A stretch of DNA of 33,032 nt, taken from positions 1 through 33,032 of the forward strand of contig NZ_JAHDTH010000081.1 in assembly GCF_018531445.1 (NCBI RefSeq), read 5' to 3'. Every line of letters begins with the position of its first letter. The first letter of the stretch is position 1. The position numbers were made by a program, and so were the translations under genes. Below, one piece after another: positions 8,700 through 17,710 of this stretch. The stretch is from Pseudonocardia lacus. GTDB taxonomy: Bacteria > Actinomycetota > Actinomycetes > Mycobacteriales > Pseudonocardiaceae. Under the pieces are notes generated by a model. It had not been told where the DNA came from. It worked only from the letters and a program-made list of their open reading frames with translations, and ran no database searches.

Positions 8700-9839
<1,140 letters not shown>

Positions 9840-9851
9840 GGCGCTCCTATG

Positions 9852-9879
9852 CGGTACTCACGTTTCCTGTTCAGTACCG
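9852..9879. promoter_or_regulatory. Inverted repeat between acyl-CoA dehydrogenase and TetR genes (candidate operator)
   Basis: CGGTACT (9852-9858) and AGTACCG (9873-9879) form perfect 7-bp arms separated by 14 bp within the 55-bp divergent intergenic space. The size and position fit a TetR operator controlling both genes. A TAGGCT box (9882-9887) lies just to its right, 7 nt before the regulator's GTG. Confidence 0.6.
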
Positions 9880-9894
9880 GATAGGCTAGCCGAC

Positions 9895-10500
9895 GTGCCG
9901 GCCCGTGCCACCCCCCGACGCGACCAGTTGTTCGACGCGCTGGTCGCCCTGCTGCTCGCCGAGGGGTTCGCGCACCTCACGCTCGACGAGATCGCCGCCC
10001 GCCTGCGCTGCTCCAAACGCACCCTCTACGCGCTGGCCGGCAGCAAGGAGCAGCTCGTCAACGCAGCGGTGGTGCACTTCTTCCGGGGGGCGACCGAACG
10101 CGTCGAGCGCGCGGTGAAGTCGGCCGAGCGCGCTGCCGACCGAGTGGGTGCCTACCTCAGGGCGGTCGCCGTCGAGCTGGCCCCGGCGTCGGCGGCGTTC
10201 TTCGACGACGTGGCCGCGTTCCCGCCGGCCACGGAGGTCTACCGGCGCAACACCCGGATCGCCGCGCGCCGCGTGCGGGAACTGGTGGACGAGGGCGTGG
10301 CCGTCGGCGAGTTCCGCGACGTGCACGCCGCGTTCGTCGCCGACGTGGTCACCGCGGTGATGGTCCGCATCCAGCAGCGCGCGCTCGCCGAGGCGACCGG
10401 GCTCACCGACGGTGAGGCGTACGCGAACCTGGCCGAGCTGCTCCTGCACGGGCTCGCGGCGCCCGTGGACGGCGCAACCCACACCGTGAGTGCTGAATAA
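9895..10500 (+). CDS. TetR-family transcriptional regulator
   Basis: The 201-residue protein has an N-terminal TetR helix-turn-helix (about residues 8-55; LTLDEIAARLRCSKRTLYALAGSKEQL) and a longer helical ligand-binding C-terminus. The GTG at 9895 is preferred because it begins just before the helix-turn-helix; longer starts would overlap the divergent gene. No Shine-Dalgarno is evident, but TAGGCT lies 7 nt upstream, suggesting a leaderless transcript. Divergence from an acyl-CoA dehydrogenase suggests a FadR/PfmR-like role in acyl-CoA metabolism; the ligand is inferred. Confidence 0.88.
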   Translation: MPARATPRRDQLFDALVALLLAEGFAHLTLDEIAARLRCSKRTLYALAGSKEQLVNAAVVHFFRGATERVERAVKSAERAADRVGAYLRAVAVELAPASAAFFDDVAAFPPATEVYRRNTRIAARRVRELVDEGVAVGEFRDVHAAFVADVVTAVMVRIQQRALAEATGLTDGEAYANLAELLLHGLAAPVDGATHTVSAE

Positions 10501-10862
10501 CCGGCTGTGATTTAGGGTTCCCGAAGGCCAACCCGAAGGGCGAACCGGCCACTGAACCGGTTACGGTGTGTCGCGCGCCGGTCAGGGTGCCCCCTGCCGT
10601 GTCGCGCGCCGGCGGCCGTCGCGCGGATACCCCTCCACCCCGGCGGCCGCCGGCCCACCACTCCGTTCGGCGCCAACCGGTGCGCGGTTCGCGCCCGGGT
10701 GGGCTACCGCCCGATCGGAGTAGTCGTGTCCTCGATTGGTGCAGGACAACGGGACCTTCCCGGCAACCTACGCGACGGCCGCGCGATTGTCAGATTCGCG
10801 CCATCCCCATCGATAAGCGTCACAGCCGGGCAACGCGGCCGGAGGATGCGCCGCGTGAGCAA
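10501..10862. other. 362-bp convergent intergenic region, no gene supported
   Basis: This gap separates the TetR stop from the ilvA stop. It holds a 14-bp direct repeat GTGTCGCGCGCCGG (10568-10581 and 10599-10612). Between the copies is a small hairpin CAGGG-N4-CCCTG. Further right the composition is less biased (for example around 10700-10860) and a 60-codon open frame exists at 10699-10881, but it overlaps the ilvA end, lacks family resemblance and has no convincing Shine-Dalgarno. I see no tRNA or known RNA fold. It could hold a terminator or small RNA, unproven. Confidence 0.5.
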
Positions 10863-12152
10863 TCAGATCAGGAATCGATAGGCCGTGCTGCCGGGAGCGA
10901 CCAGCTGGATGCGCAGGGGACTGGCCTGCATCCGGCCCCACAGTGGCTCGTACCCGTCGCGGCTCGCGATCTCGATCCCGACCAGTGCCGCGCCGGTCTC
11001 CCGGTTGTCGCGCTTGATGTACTCGAACAGCACGATGTCGTCGTCCGGGCCGAGGACCTCGTCCAGGAACCGGCGCAGCGCCCCCGGCTCCTGCGGGAAC
11101 TCGACCAGGAAGTAGTGCTTGAGCCCGCGGTGCACCAGCGAGCGCTCGACGACCTCGCCGTACCGGCTGACGTCGTTGTTGCCGCCCGAGAGCAGGCACA
11201 CGACGGTCTGGCCCGGCTGCACCCGCACCGCCTCGCCCAGCGCCGCGGCGGCCAGCGCGCCCGCCGGCTCGGCGATGATCCCGTCGACCTGGTAGAGGTC
11301 CAGCATCTCTGTGCAGACCCGGCCCTCGGGCACGCTGACCAGCTCCGCGCCGCTCGCCCGCACCAGCGGCAGGCTGGTCGCGCCCACCCGGCGCACGGCG
11401 GCGCCGTCGACGAAGGTGTCCAGCTCGGGCAGCTCGACCGGCTCCCCGGCGGCCAGCGCCGCCGCCATGCTCGCCGCACCCGCGGGCTCCACGCCCACGA
11501 TCCGCACACCCGGGTGCTGCGCGGCCAGCCAGCCGCCCACCCCGGCGGCCAGCCCGCCGCCACCCACCGGCAGCACCACCACGTCCGGCGGACCGCCCAG
11601 CTGGGCCACCACCTCGACCCCGACCGTGCCCTGCCCGGCGATCGTGCGGACGTCGTCGAAGGCCGGCACGACCGTCGCCCCGGTGCGTCGGGCCCACTCG
11701 GCCGCCGCGGCCGCCGCCTCGTCGTAGGTGTCGCCGCCCACCACCAGCTCCACGGCGTCACCGCCGAGCGCCTGGATCCGCTCGCGCTTCTGGCGCGGCG
11801 TCGTGCTCGGCACGTGCACCCGCCCCCGCACGCCCAGCGTCCGGCACGCGTGCGCGACCCCCTGGCCGTGGTTGCCGGCGCTCGCGCACACCGCGCCGGC
11901 CGCGCGCTCGGCCTCGTCGAGCTGGGCGAGCAGGTTGTAGGCGCCGCGCAGCTTGTAGGACCGCCCGACCTGCAGGTCCTCCCGCTTGAGCCAGACGTCG
12001 GCTCCGGTGGCGGCGGACAGCCGGTCGTTGCGCTGCAACGGGGTGGTGTGCGCGACGCCGGCCAACCGGGCAGCCGCCGCGCGGACGTCGGCGGCGATGT
12101 CGGCCAGGAGCTCGGGGACCACATCGGGCGGGAGGGACACTGCGGGGGTCAC
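10863..12152 (-). CDS. ilvA: Threonine ammonia-lyase (threonine dehydratase)
   Basis: The 429-residue PLP enzyme converts L-threonine to 2-oxobutanoate and ammonia, the first step to isoleucine. The PLP lysine is Lys67 in SYKLRGAYN; the glycine-rich phosphate loop is VGGGGLAAG; SGGNND appears near the end of the catalytic domain. A single C-terminal ACT-like domain (about 345-429, starting near HYFLVEFPQEPGAL) is present, as in the shorter IlvA1 form, so feedback regulation is likely. The start is GTG at 12152 with GGAG about 11 nt upstream. It is separated from the oxidoreductase upstream by only 41 bp, so they may share a transcript although their functions are not obviously linked. Confidence 0.95.
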   Translation of the reverse strand: MTPAVSLPPDVVPELLADIAADVRAAAARLAGVAHTTPLQRNDRLSAATGADVWLKREDLQVGRSYKLRGAYNLLAQLDEAERAAGAVCASAGNHGQGVAHACRTLGVRGRVHVPSTTPRQKRERIQALGGDAVELVVGGDTYDEAAAAAAEWARRTGATVVPAFDDVRTIAGQGTVGVEVVAQLGGPPDVVVLPVGGGGLAAGVGGWLAAQHPGVRIVGVEPAGAASMAAALAAGEPVELPELDTFVDGAAVRRVGATSLPLVRASGAELVSVPEGRVCTEMLDLYQVDGIIAEPAGALAAAALGEAVRVQPGQTVVCLLSGGNNDVSRYGEVVERSLVHRGLKHYFLVEFPQEPGALRRFLDEVLGPDDDIVLFEYIKRDNRETGAALVGIEIASRDGYEPLWGRMQASPLRIQLVAPGSTAYRFLI

Positions 12153-12193
12153 CGAGCGATTCTCCAGGATCCGCCGACCCCGGCGGACCGGGG

Positions 12194-13213
12194 TCAGCCC
12201 GCGGGGCGGACCGTGCGGGGGCGCAGCGGGAAACCCGCGGCGCGGTAGGCGGCGTCGACGAGCTCCGCGCTGGCCACGGCGTCGTCGGCGCCGGTGGCGA
12301 TCGACCGGCCGGTGCGCACGGCCTCGGTGAACGCCTCGAGCTGGTAGGTGTAGGACGACCGGCGCCCCAGCTCCTCGACGCGCTGCTCGCCGTCGACGGT
12401 GACCAGCACGCGGTCGTCGAGGTGGGGGAGCACGAAGCTGGGCACGCCGACCTCGCCGCGGGAGCCGACGACGCGGCAGGAGAAGTCGAGCCCGTCCGCG
12501 CACATGGACGTGCGCACCAACCCCGTCGGGCCCGCCGGGAAGTCCAGGTCGATCTCCATGAACTCGTCGACGCCCGGCGCGCCGGCCCGTTCCCGGCCGC
12601 GGGCCGCGCCGACGGTGGGCTCGCCGCCGGCGAACCGGCCGAGCACGCGGTGCAGGTGCAGGCCGTAGCAGCCGACGTCCATGACCGTGCCGCCGGCGAG
12701 CTCGAGCGACCAGCGCGGGTCGCCCTCCGGCGGGGCCGGCATCTCCATGCGCACCTCGACGTGGCGCAGCTCGCCGATCTCGCCGGAGGCGACGATCTCC
12801 AGCAGCCGCTGGGCGACCGGGTGGTACAGGTAGTGGAAGCCCTCCACGAGCAGGACGCCCGCCTTCGCGGCCGCGTCGCGCGCGTCCCGGGCCTCGGCGG
12901 CGTCGCTGGCCGACGGCTTCTCGGTGAGCACGTGCTTGCCGGCCTCGACGGCGGCCAGGTTCCACGGCCCGTGCAGGCTGTTGGCCAGCGGGTTGTAGAC
13001 GGCCTCGACCTCCGGGTCGGCGATCAGTTCGGCGTAGGAGCCGAGCACCCGCTCGACGCCGTGCTCGTCGGCGAAGGTCTGCGCGCGACCGCGGTCGCGG
13101 GCCGCGACGGCGACGAGCCGGGTCCCGGTCAGCCGGGCGGGCGCGGCGATGGCGGCGCCGGCGATGCGCGCCGCGCCCAGTACCCCGATGCGAAGTGGCT
13201 CCACGGCCCGCAT
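12194..13213 (-). CDS. Gfo/Idh/MocA-family oxidoreductase
   Basis: The 339-residue protein begins with a Rossmann fold for NAD(P) (LRIGVLGAARIAG, residues 7-19) and contains the family signature HVLTEKPSA, where the EKP lysine takes part in catalysis. The C-terminal half is the family's alpha/beta substrate domain with GGTVMDVGCYGLHLH, whose histidine near GCYGLH is typical of the active site. Members oxidise or reduce sugars, inositols and related polyols, or biliverdin; no specific substrate can be named. The ATG has a GAGGGG Shine-Dalgarno. Confidence 0.92.
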   Translation of the reverse strand: MRAVEPLRIGVLGAARIAGAAIAAPARLTGTRLVAVAARDRGRAQTFADEHGVERVLGSYAELIADPEVEAVYNPLANSLHGPWNLAAVEAGKHVLTEKPSASDAAEARDARDAAAKAGVLLVEGFHYLYHPVAQRLLEIVASGEIGELRHVEVRMEMPAPPEGDPRWSLELAGGTVMDVGCYGLHLHRVLGRFAGGEPTVGAARGRERAGAPGVDEFMEIDLDFPAGPTGLVRTSMCADGLDFSCRVVGSRGEVGVPSFVLPHLDDRVLVTVDGEQRVEELGRRSSYTYQLEAFTEAVRTGRSIATGADDAVASAELVDAAYRAAGFPLRPRTVRPAG

Positions 13214-13234
13214 CCTGCCCCTCGACGGGGTCGG

Positions 13235-13582
13235 TCAGTGCAGGTGGTCGCGCCAGTCGGCGGGGACGCGCTCGGCGGGGCCGGGGACGGTCTGCTCCAG
13301 CGGGCGGTGCCGGGGCGCGGCCAGGTCGGGGCCGGAGTACGCCTCGCCGGTGCGGTAGTCCCAGAACCAGACCTCGTCCGGTTCGAAGCTGGTGACCAGC
13401 GGGTGGCCGGTGGCCTGGTAGTGGCCGGTGGCGTGCTGCGCGGGCGAGGTGTCGCAGCAGCCGACGTGGCCGCACAGCGCGCAGCGGCGCAGGTGGACCC
13501 ACCAGCCGCCGTTCTGCTCGCACTCCAGGCAGCCGGTGCCGCTCGGCGGGACGGTGGGGTCGATCTCGTTGGGTGCCGTCAT
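13235..13582 (-). CDS. UBP-type zinc-finger protein
   Basis: This 115-residue protein is essentially one UBP/ZnF zinc-binding domain. Candidate ligands are Cys18 and Cys21, Cys34 and Cys37, Cys42/43, His50, His54 and His60, in the expected CxxC-x12-CxxC-...-H order with VGCCDTSP. Eukaryotic versions bind the ubiquitin C-terminus. Bacterial stand-alone copies are common in actinobacteria and their role is not established. The ATG at 13582 is chosen over an upstream TTG since it has GGGGA before it. It sits 21 bp upstream of the Gfo/Idh gene on the same strand. Confidence 0.85.
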   Translation of the reverse strand: MTAPNEIDPTVPPSGTGCLECEQNGGWWVHLRRCALCGHVGCCDTSPAQHATGHYQATGHPLVTSFEPDEVWFWDYRTGEAYSGPDLAAPRHRPLEQTVPGPAERVPADWRDHLH

Positions 13583-13775
13583 CGCGTGTCCCCGTTCTGC
13601 GTGCTGGTGGGCCAATCATCGCCGGACACCGCGCATTCGGCCCCCCGGGGGTATCGGTACCGTGCGGTGGGCACTGTGCGTGACCGAGCGTGAGGCCACG
13701 GTGCCCGCGACCATCCGATCGCCGGGTGGTCCGGGCCCGCTGTCGGCCACTCCGGGTGAAGGGTGCGGCGAACGG

Positions 13776-14981
13776 ATGGACGGATCGGGGACGCCGCTGC
13801 GCGTCGCGGTGGTCGGTGCCGGCATCGGCGGGCTGACCCTGGCGATCGCGCTGCGCGACGCCGGGATCGGGGTCGAGGTCTACGAGCAGGCGACGGAGCT
13901 CGGTGAGGTCGGCGCGGCGGTCGGCCTGGCCGCGAACGGCGTGCGCCTGCTGACCGGGCTCGGGATGGGCGCGCGACTGGCCGCGCACGGCGCCGAGCCC
14001 ACCGAGGTGCAGTTCCGCCGCTGGGACAGCGGCCGGCTGATCCGGTCGTTCCCGATGGCGGAGAACTACCGCACCCTGTTCGGTGCACCCTTCCTCGGTG
14101 TGCACCGCCGGGCGCTGCAGAAGGTCCTGAGCGACCGCCTCGGCGACGGTGTCGTGCGCCTCGACCACCGGGTCGTCGAGGTCGCCGACGGGCCGGCGGA
14201 GGCCGTGCTGACGTTCGCCGACGGTCGGCGGGCCGTCGCCGACGTCGTGGTGGGCGCCGACGGCATCCACTCCGCGCTGCGCCGCACGGTGGCCCCGGAC
14301 GCCCCGCGCCCCCGGTTCACCGGGCAGGTCGGCTTCCGCGGCCTCATCCCGGTCGACCGGCTGCCGTCGCTGCCCGACCCCGGCGCCCTGCAGTTCTGGG
14401 CGGGCCCCGACGCCCACCTGCTGCACTACGCCATCGAACCGGACGCGGGCAAGGTCAACTTCCTGGCGGTGGCGCCCCGCGCGACGTGGACGGCGCCCAC
14501 CTGGCGCGAACCGTGCGCGGCGGCCGACGGCGTGGCCCGCTTCGCCGGCTGGCACCCGGCCGTCACCGAGATGATCGGCGCGGTCGAGGTGGAGGCGGCC
14601 TGGTGGGGCCTGCACGACATCGAGGCGTTCGGGACCTGGAGCGCCGGGCGGATCGTGCTGCTCGGCGACGCCGCCCACGCGATGCTGCCCCACCAGGGCC
14701 AGGGCGCGAACCAGGCCATCGAGGACGCCGTCGTGCTCGCCCACGAACTGGTCGCCGCCCCGGACGACCCGCGCGCCGCGATCCGCGCCTACGTGCGGCG
14801 GCGCCGCGCCCGGACCCGCAACGTGCAGCGCTACTCACGGCTGGCGGGCACCCTCGTGCACGTCCCCGACGACCGCGCCGACGAGCGCGACGCGCTGCTG
14901 GCCACGCTGGCCGAGGACGTGGGCTGGATGCACGGCTTCGACGCCCGGCGGGCGCTCACCCGCCAGCCGGTCGACGCCTGA
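13776..14981 (+). CDS. FAD-dependent monooxygenase (salicylate-hydroxylase-like)
   Basis: The 401-residue class-A flavin monooxygenase has GAGIGG (14-19) for FAD, the NAD(P)H/FAD motif GADGIHSALRR (Asp162), and the GD motif in LLGDAAHAMLPHQGQGANQAIEDA (Asp298). The closest general pattern is salicylate 1-hydroxylase / 6-hydroxynicotinate monooxygenase, enzymes that hydroxylate (sometimes with decarboxylation) an aromatic ring. Substrate is not determinable. It begins a rightward set with an MBL-fold gene (84 bp later) and a second flavin hydroxylase, suggesting successive hydroxylations of one compound. The ATG at 13776 starts just before the FAD domain; its Shine-Dalgarno is modest. Confidence 0.9.
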   Translation: MDGSGTPLRVAVVGAGIGGLTLAIALRDAGIGVEVYEQATELGEVGAAVGLAANGVRLLTGLGMGARLAAHGAEPTEVQFRRWDSGRLIRSFPMAENYRTLFGAPFLGVHRRALQKVLSDRLGDGVVRLDHRVVEVADGPAEAVLTFADGRRAVADVVVGADGIHSALRRTVAPDAPRPRFTGQVGFRGLIPVDRLPSLPDPGALQFWAGPDAHLLHYAIEPDAGKVNFLAVAPRATWTAPTWREPCAAADGVARFAGWHPAVTEMIGAVEVEAAWWGLHDIEAFGTWSAGRIVLLGDAAHAMLPHQGQGANQAIEDAVVLAHELVAAPDDPRAAIRAYVRRRRARTRNVQRYSRLAGTLVHVPDDRADERDALLATLAEDVGWMHGFDARRALTRQPVDA

Positions 14982-15065
14982 GTGCACCCGGCCCCCCGGC
15001 GGGCCTGGAACGAACCCCGCGACCGCGCATAGGGTCCGGGCACCAGCCGGAGGGAAGAGGGACAC

Positions 15066-16028
15066 ATGGCAGCGAAGCCGTTCGCGTCGTCGGCCGACAC
15101 GGCCGCCAAGGAGCAGACGCTCGAGGTGCTCGCCGACGGCGTCTACGCGCTGACCGCGGAGGGCGACCCCAACATCGGGGCCGTCGAGGGCGAGGACTTC
15201 CTGGTCTGCTTCGAGGCGCTGGCCACGCCGGTGGTGGCGGCGCGCTGGCTGGAGAAGCTGCGCGAGCACACCGACAAGCCGATCCGCTACCTGGTGCTCA
15301 GCCACTACCACGCGGTGCGGGTGCTGGGCGCCTCCGCGTTCGACGCCGAGGTCATCGTCGCGCACGAGAACACCCGGGCGCTGGTGGCCGAGCGCGGCGA
15401 GCAGGACTGGGCCAGCGAGTTCGCCCGGATGCCGCGGCTGGCCGAGGGCGCCGACACGGTGCCCGGCCTCACCTGGCCCACGCTGACCTTCTCCGACCGG
15501 CTCTCGATCGACCTCGGCGGCGACCGCGGCGACCTGGTGCTGCAGTACTGCGGGCGCGGGCACACCGAGGGCGACATCGTGGCCTGGCTGCCGCGCCACG
15601 GCATCCTGTTCGCCGGCGACCTGGTGGAGGCCGAGGCCGCGCTCTACACCGGCGACGCCTTCCACCGCGACTGGGCAGGCGCGACGCTGAACAACGTGGC
15701 CGCGCTGGGCGCGCACACCCTGATCGGCGGGCGCGGCGGGGTCAGCCGCGGGCCGGAGGCGGTGGCCGCGGCGATCGGCCAGACCCGCACCTTCCTGCAG
15801 ACCATGATCGAGCACGTGGGCGCGGTGCAGCGGGCGGGGGGCACCCTCAAGGAGGCGTTCGAGCGCACGCACGCCGCCCTCGTCGACGACTACGGCCGCT
15901 GGCCGATCTTCGAGCACTGCCTGCCGTTCGACGTCTCCCGGCTGTGGGACGAGCTGTCCGGGATCGAGCGACCCGTCATCTGGACAGCCGAACGCGACCA
16001 GGAGGTCTGGGCGCAGCTGCAGTCGTGA
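15066..16028 (+). CDS. Metallo-beta-lactamase-fold protein with depleted metal site
   Basis: The 320-residue protein has the MBL fold, but its signature motif reads SHYHAVRV (His80, His82) where active di-metal hydrolases have HxHxDH; Asp and His are replaced by Val84 and Arg85. His166 (GRGHTEGD) and Asp185 (FAGDLVE) are kept, while the usual late GHG histidine appears as GRG in TLIGGRGG. A single-metal site is therefore likely. The stop overlaps the next gene's start as GTGA, implying translational coupling with the flavin hydroxylase, so it probably acts on that enzyme's substrate or product. A strong AGGGAAGAGGG Shine-Dalgarno precedes the ATG. The reaction is unknown. Confidence 0.85.
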   Translation: MAAKPFASSADTAAKEQTLEVLADGVYALTAEGDPNIGAVEGEDFLVCFEALATPVVAARWLEKLREHTDKPIRYLVLSHYHAVRVLGASAFDAEVIVAHENTRALVAERGEQDWASEFARMPRLAEGADTVPGLTWPTLTFSDRLSIDLGGDRGDLVLQYCGRGHTEGDIVAWLPRHGILFAGDLVEAEAALYTGDAFHRDWAGATLNNVAALGAHTLIGGRGGVSRGPEAVAAAIGQTRTFLQTMIEHVGAVQRAGGTLKEAFERTHAALVDDYGRWPIFEHCLPFDVSRLWDELSGIERPVIWTAERDQEVWAQLQS

Positions 16029-17638
16029 CGACCCCCGCGACCGGCGCCCCCACCGGCGCCCCCGTCGACACCCCGGTCGACACCGACCCGATCGCGATCA
16101 TCGGCAACGGCCCGGTCGGCCAGACCACCGCGCTGCTGCTGGCCCGCTGGGGCGTGCCGACCGTGCTGCTCGACCGCCGTCCCGAGCGCGACCCGGTGGG
16201 CTCCAAGGCGATCTGCCAGCAGCGTGATGTGCTCGACATCTGGTCGGCGGTCGGCGCGGGGGAGCGGATCGCGGCCGAGGGCGTCACCTGGACGACCGCG
16301 CGCACCTTCCACCGCGGCCGCGAGCTGTTCACCTACACGTTCGCCGAGTCCGGGCGCGCGGCGTTCCCGCCGTTCGTCAACATCTCCCAGTCGCGCACGG
16401 AGGAGATCCTCGACGAGCGGGTGGCCGCCGAGCCGCTCGTCGAGGTGCGCTGGGGTCACCCGGTCGCCAAGATCGACCAGGACGCCGACGGCGTCACCCT
16501 GACCTGCGTCGACGGCACCACCGTCGCGGCGCCGTTCGCGGTGCTGTGCGCCGGCGCGCGGGCCGAGGAGTTGCGCGCCATGCTGGGCGTCACCTTCGAC
16601 GGCCACTCCTTCGACGACCGCTTCCTGATCTGCGACATCCGCACCGACCTGCCCGGCTGGGCCACCGAGCGGCGCTTCCACTTCGACCCGGAGTGGAACC
16701 CCGGCCGGCAGGTGCTGGTGCACCCCTGCCCCGACTCGACGTTCCGCATCGACTGGCAGGTCCCCAGCGACTACGACATCGACGCCGAGGTCGCCGACGG
16801 GTCGCTGGACCGCCGCATCCGGCAGGTCATCGGCGACCGGGCGTACGAGGTCGTCTGGAAGTCGGTGTACCGGTTCCAGTCGCGCTGCGCCGACCGGCTG
16901 CGCGTCGGCCGGGTGCTGCTGGCCGGTGACGCCGCGCACCTGTACTCGCCGTTCGGCGCCCGCGGGCTCAACTCCGGGGTCGTCGACGCCGAGAACGCGG
17001 CCTGGAAGCTCGCCTTCGTGGCCCGCGGCTGGGCGGGCGAGGGGCTGCTGGAGAGCTACCACGCCGAGCGGCACGCGGCCGCCGCGGAGAACCTGGAGAT
17101 CACCACGGCGACGATGGACTTCCTGGTCCCGCAGTCGCCCGCGGCCGCGGCGCACCGGGCGGCGGTGCTGGAACGCGCCGCCGAGGACCCGGCGGCCCGG
17201 GCGATGGTCGACTCCGGCCGGCTCGCCGAGCCGTTCTGGTACGTCGACTCGCCGCTGACCACGCCGTCGCCCGCGCGCCCGTTCGCCGGCCGGCCACCGC
17301 GCGGCGACGTGCCGGCGCCCGGACCGGGCGTGCTGGTGCCGGACGCGCCGGTGCCCGGTGGGCGGCGCTTCCGCGAGCTGGCCCGCGAGGGGTTCACCCT
17401 GCTGCTGGCCCCGGGCGCGGACGGGGCCGCGGCTCGCGCGGCCGTGGCGGGCGGGGCGGTCCCGGTCGCGGTGCTGGAGCTGGCCGAGGTCGACGTCACC
17501 GGGGCGCTGACCGCCGCGCTGGACGCCCGGCCGGGCGAGGTCTGGCTGCTGCGCCCCGACGCGCACGTCGCCGCCGTCCTGGAGCACCCGACCCCGGACG
17601 CCCTCTCGGCGGCCCTCACCCGCGCCCTCGGCGGCTGA
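16025..17638 (+). CDS. Class-A flavoprotein aromatic hydroxylase (MhpA/PHBH superfamily)
   Basis: The 537-residue protein has GNGPVG (27-32) for the FAD ADP moiety, and LLAGDAAHLYSPFGARGLNSGVVDAENAAWKL (Asp302), the form of GD motif typical of the larger phenol-hydroxylase/MhpA group. A C-terminal extension (about 420-537) resembles the thioredoxin-like domain of that group. The first ~20 residues are Thr/Pro/Ala-rich and probably disordered. The start is GTG at 16025, overlapping the MBL gene's TGA by GTGA. It likely uses NAD(P)H and oxygen to hydroxylate a phenolic or similar compound; the substrate is unknown. It ends only 5 bp before a palindromic repeat. Confidence 0.92.
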   Translation: MTTPATGAPTGAPVDTPVDTDPIAIIGNGPVGQTTALLLARWGVPTVLLDRRPERDPVGSKAICQQRDVLDIWSAVGAGERIAAEGVTWTTARTFHRGRELFTYTFAESGRAAFPPFVNISQSRTEEILDERVAAEPLVEVRWGHPVAKIDQDADGVTLTCVDGTTVAAPFAVLCAGARAEELRAMLGVTFDGHSFDDRFLICDIRTDLPGWATERRFHFDPEWNPGRQVLVHPCPDSTFRIDWQVPSDYDIDAEVADGSLDRRIRQVIGDRAYEVVWKSVYRFQSRCADRLRVGRVLLAGDAAHLYSPFGARGLNSGVVDAENAAWKLAFVARGWAGEGLLESYHAERHAAAAENLEITTATMDFLVPQSPAAAAHRAAVLERAAEDPAARAMVDSGRLAEPFWYVDSPLTTPSPARPFAGRPPRGDVPAPGPGVLVPDAPVPGGRRFRELAREGFTLLLAPGADGAAARAAVAGGAVPVAVLELAEVDVTGALTAALDARPGEVWLLRPDAHVAAVLEHPTPDALSAALTRALGG

Positions 17639-17643
17639 CCCCT

Positions 17644-17708
17644 CCGTCGAGAACGAACTTGTCGTGATCAACAGGGCTTGTCGATCACGACAACTTCGTT
17701 CTCGACGG
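17644..17708. repeat. 65-nt palindromic element, copy 2 (inverted relative to copy 1)
   Basis: Arms 17644-17669 and 17683-17708 pair at 25 of 26 positions. The reverse complement of this element matches 7269-7333 at 63 of 65 bases: both arms are identical, including the single stem mismatch, and the only two changes are in the centre. It fills the 72-bp space between two convergent stop codons (17638 and 17711). Confidence 0.92.
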
Positions 17709-17710
17709 GG

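Noticed and set aside
10699..10881. A 60-codon open frame on the plus strand in the TetR-ilvA gap
   Set aside because: It overlaps the end of ilvA on the opposite strand, has no convincing ribosome-binding site and resembles no family; such frames are expected by chance in GC-rich DNA.
13235..13582. The UBP zinc finger as evidence for a bacterial ubiquitin-like conjugation system
   Set aside because: No E1, E2, JAB peptidase or ubiquitin-like gene is nearby; stand-alone UBP fingers are common in actinobacteria without such partners.
13647..13654. GGGGGTAT, a half-site like that of the copper operator, upstream of the first flavin monooxygenase
   Set aside because: Only one arm is present; the left side is a C-run without the TA ends, so a CsoR dimer or tetramer site is not supported.
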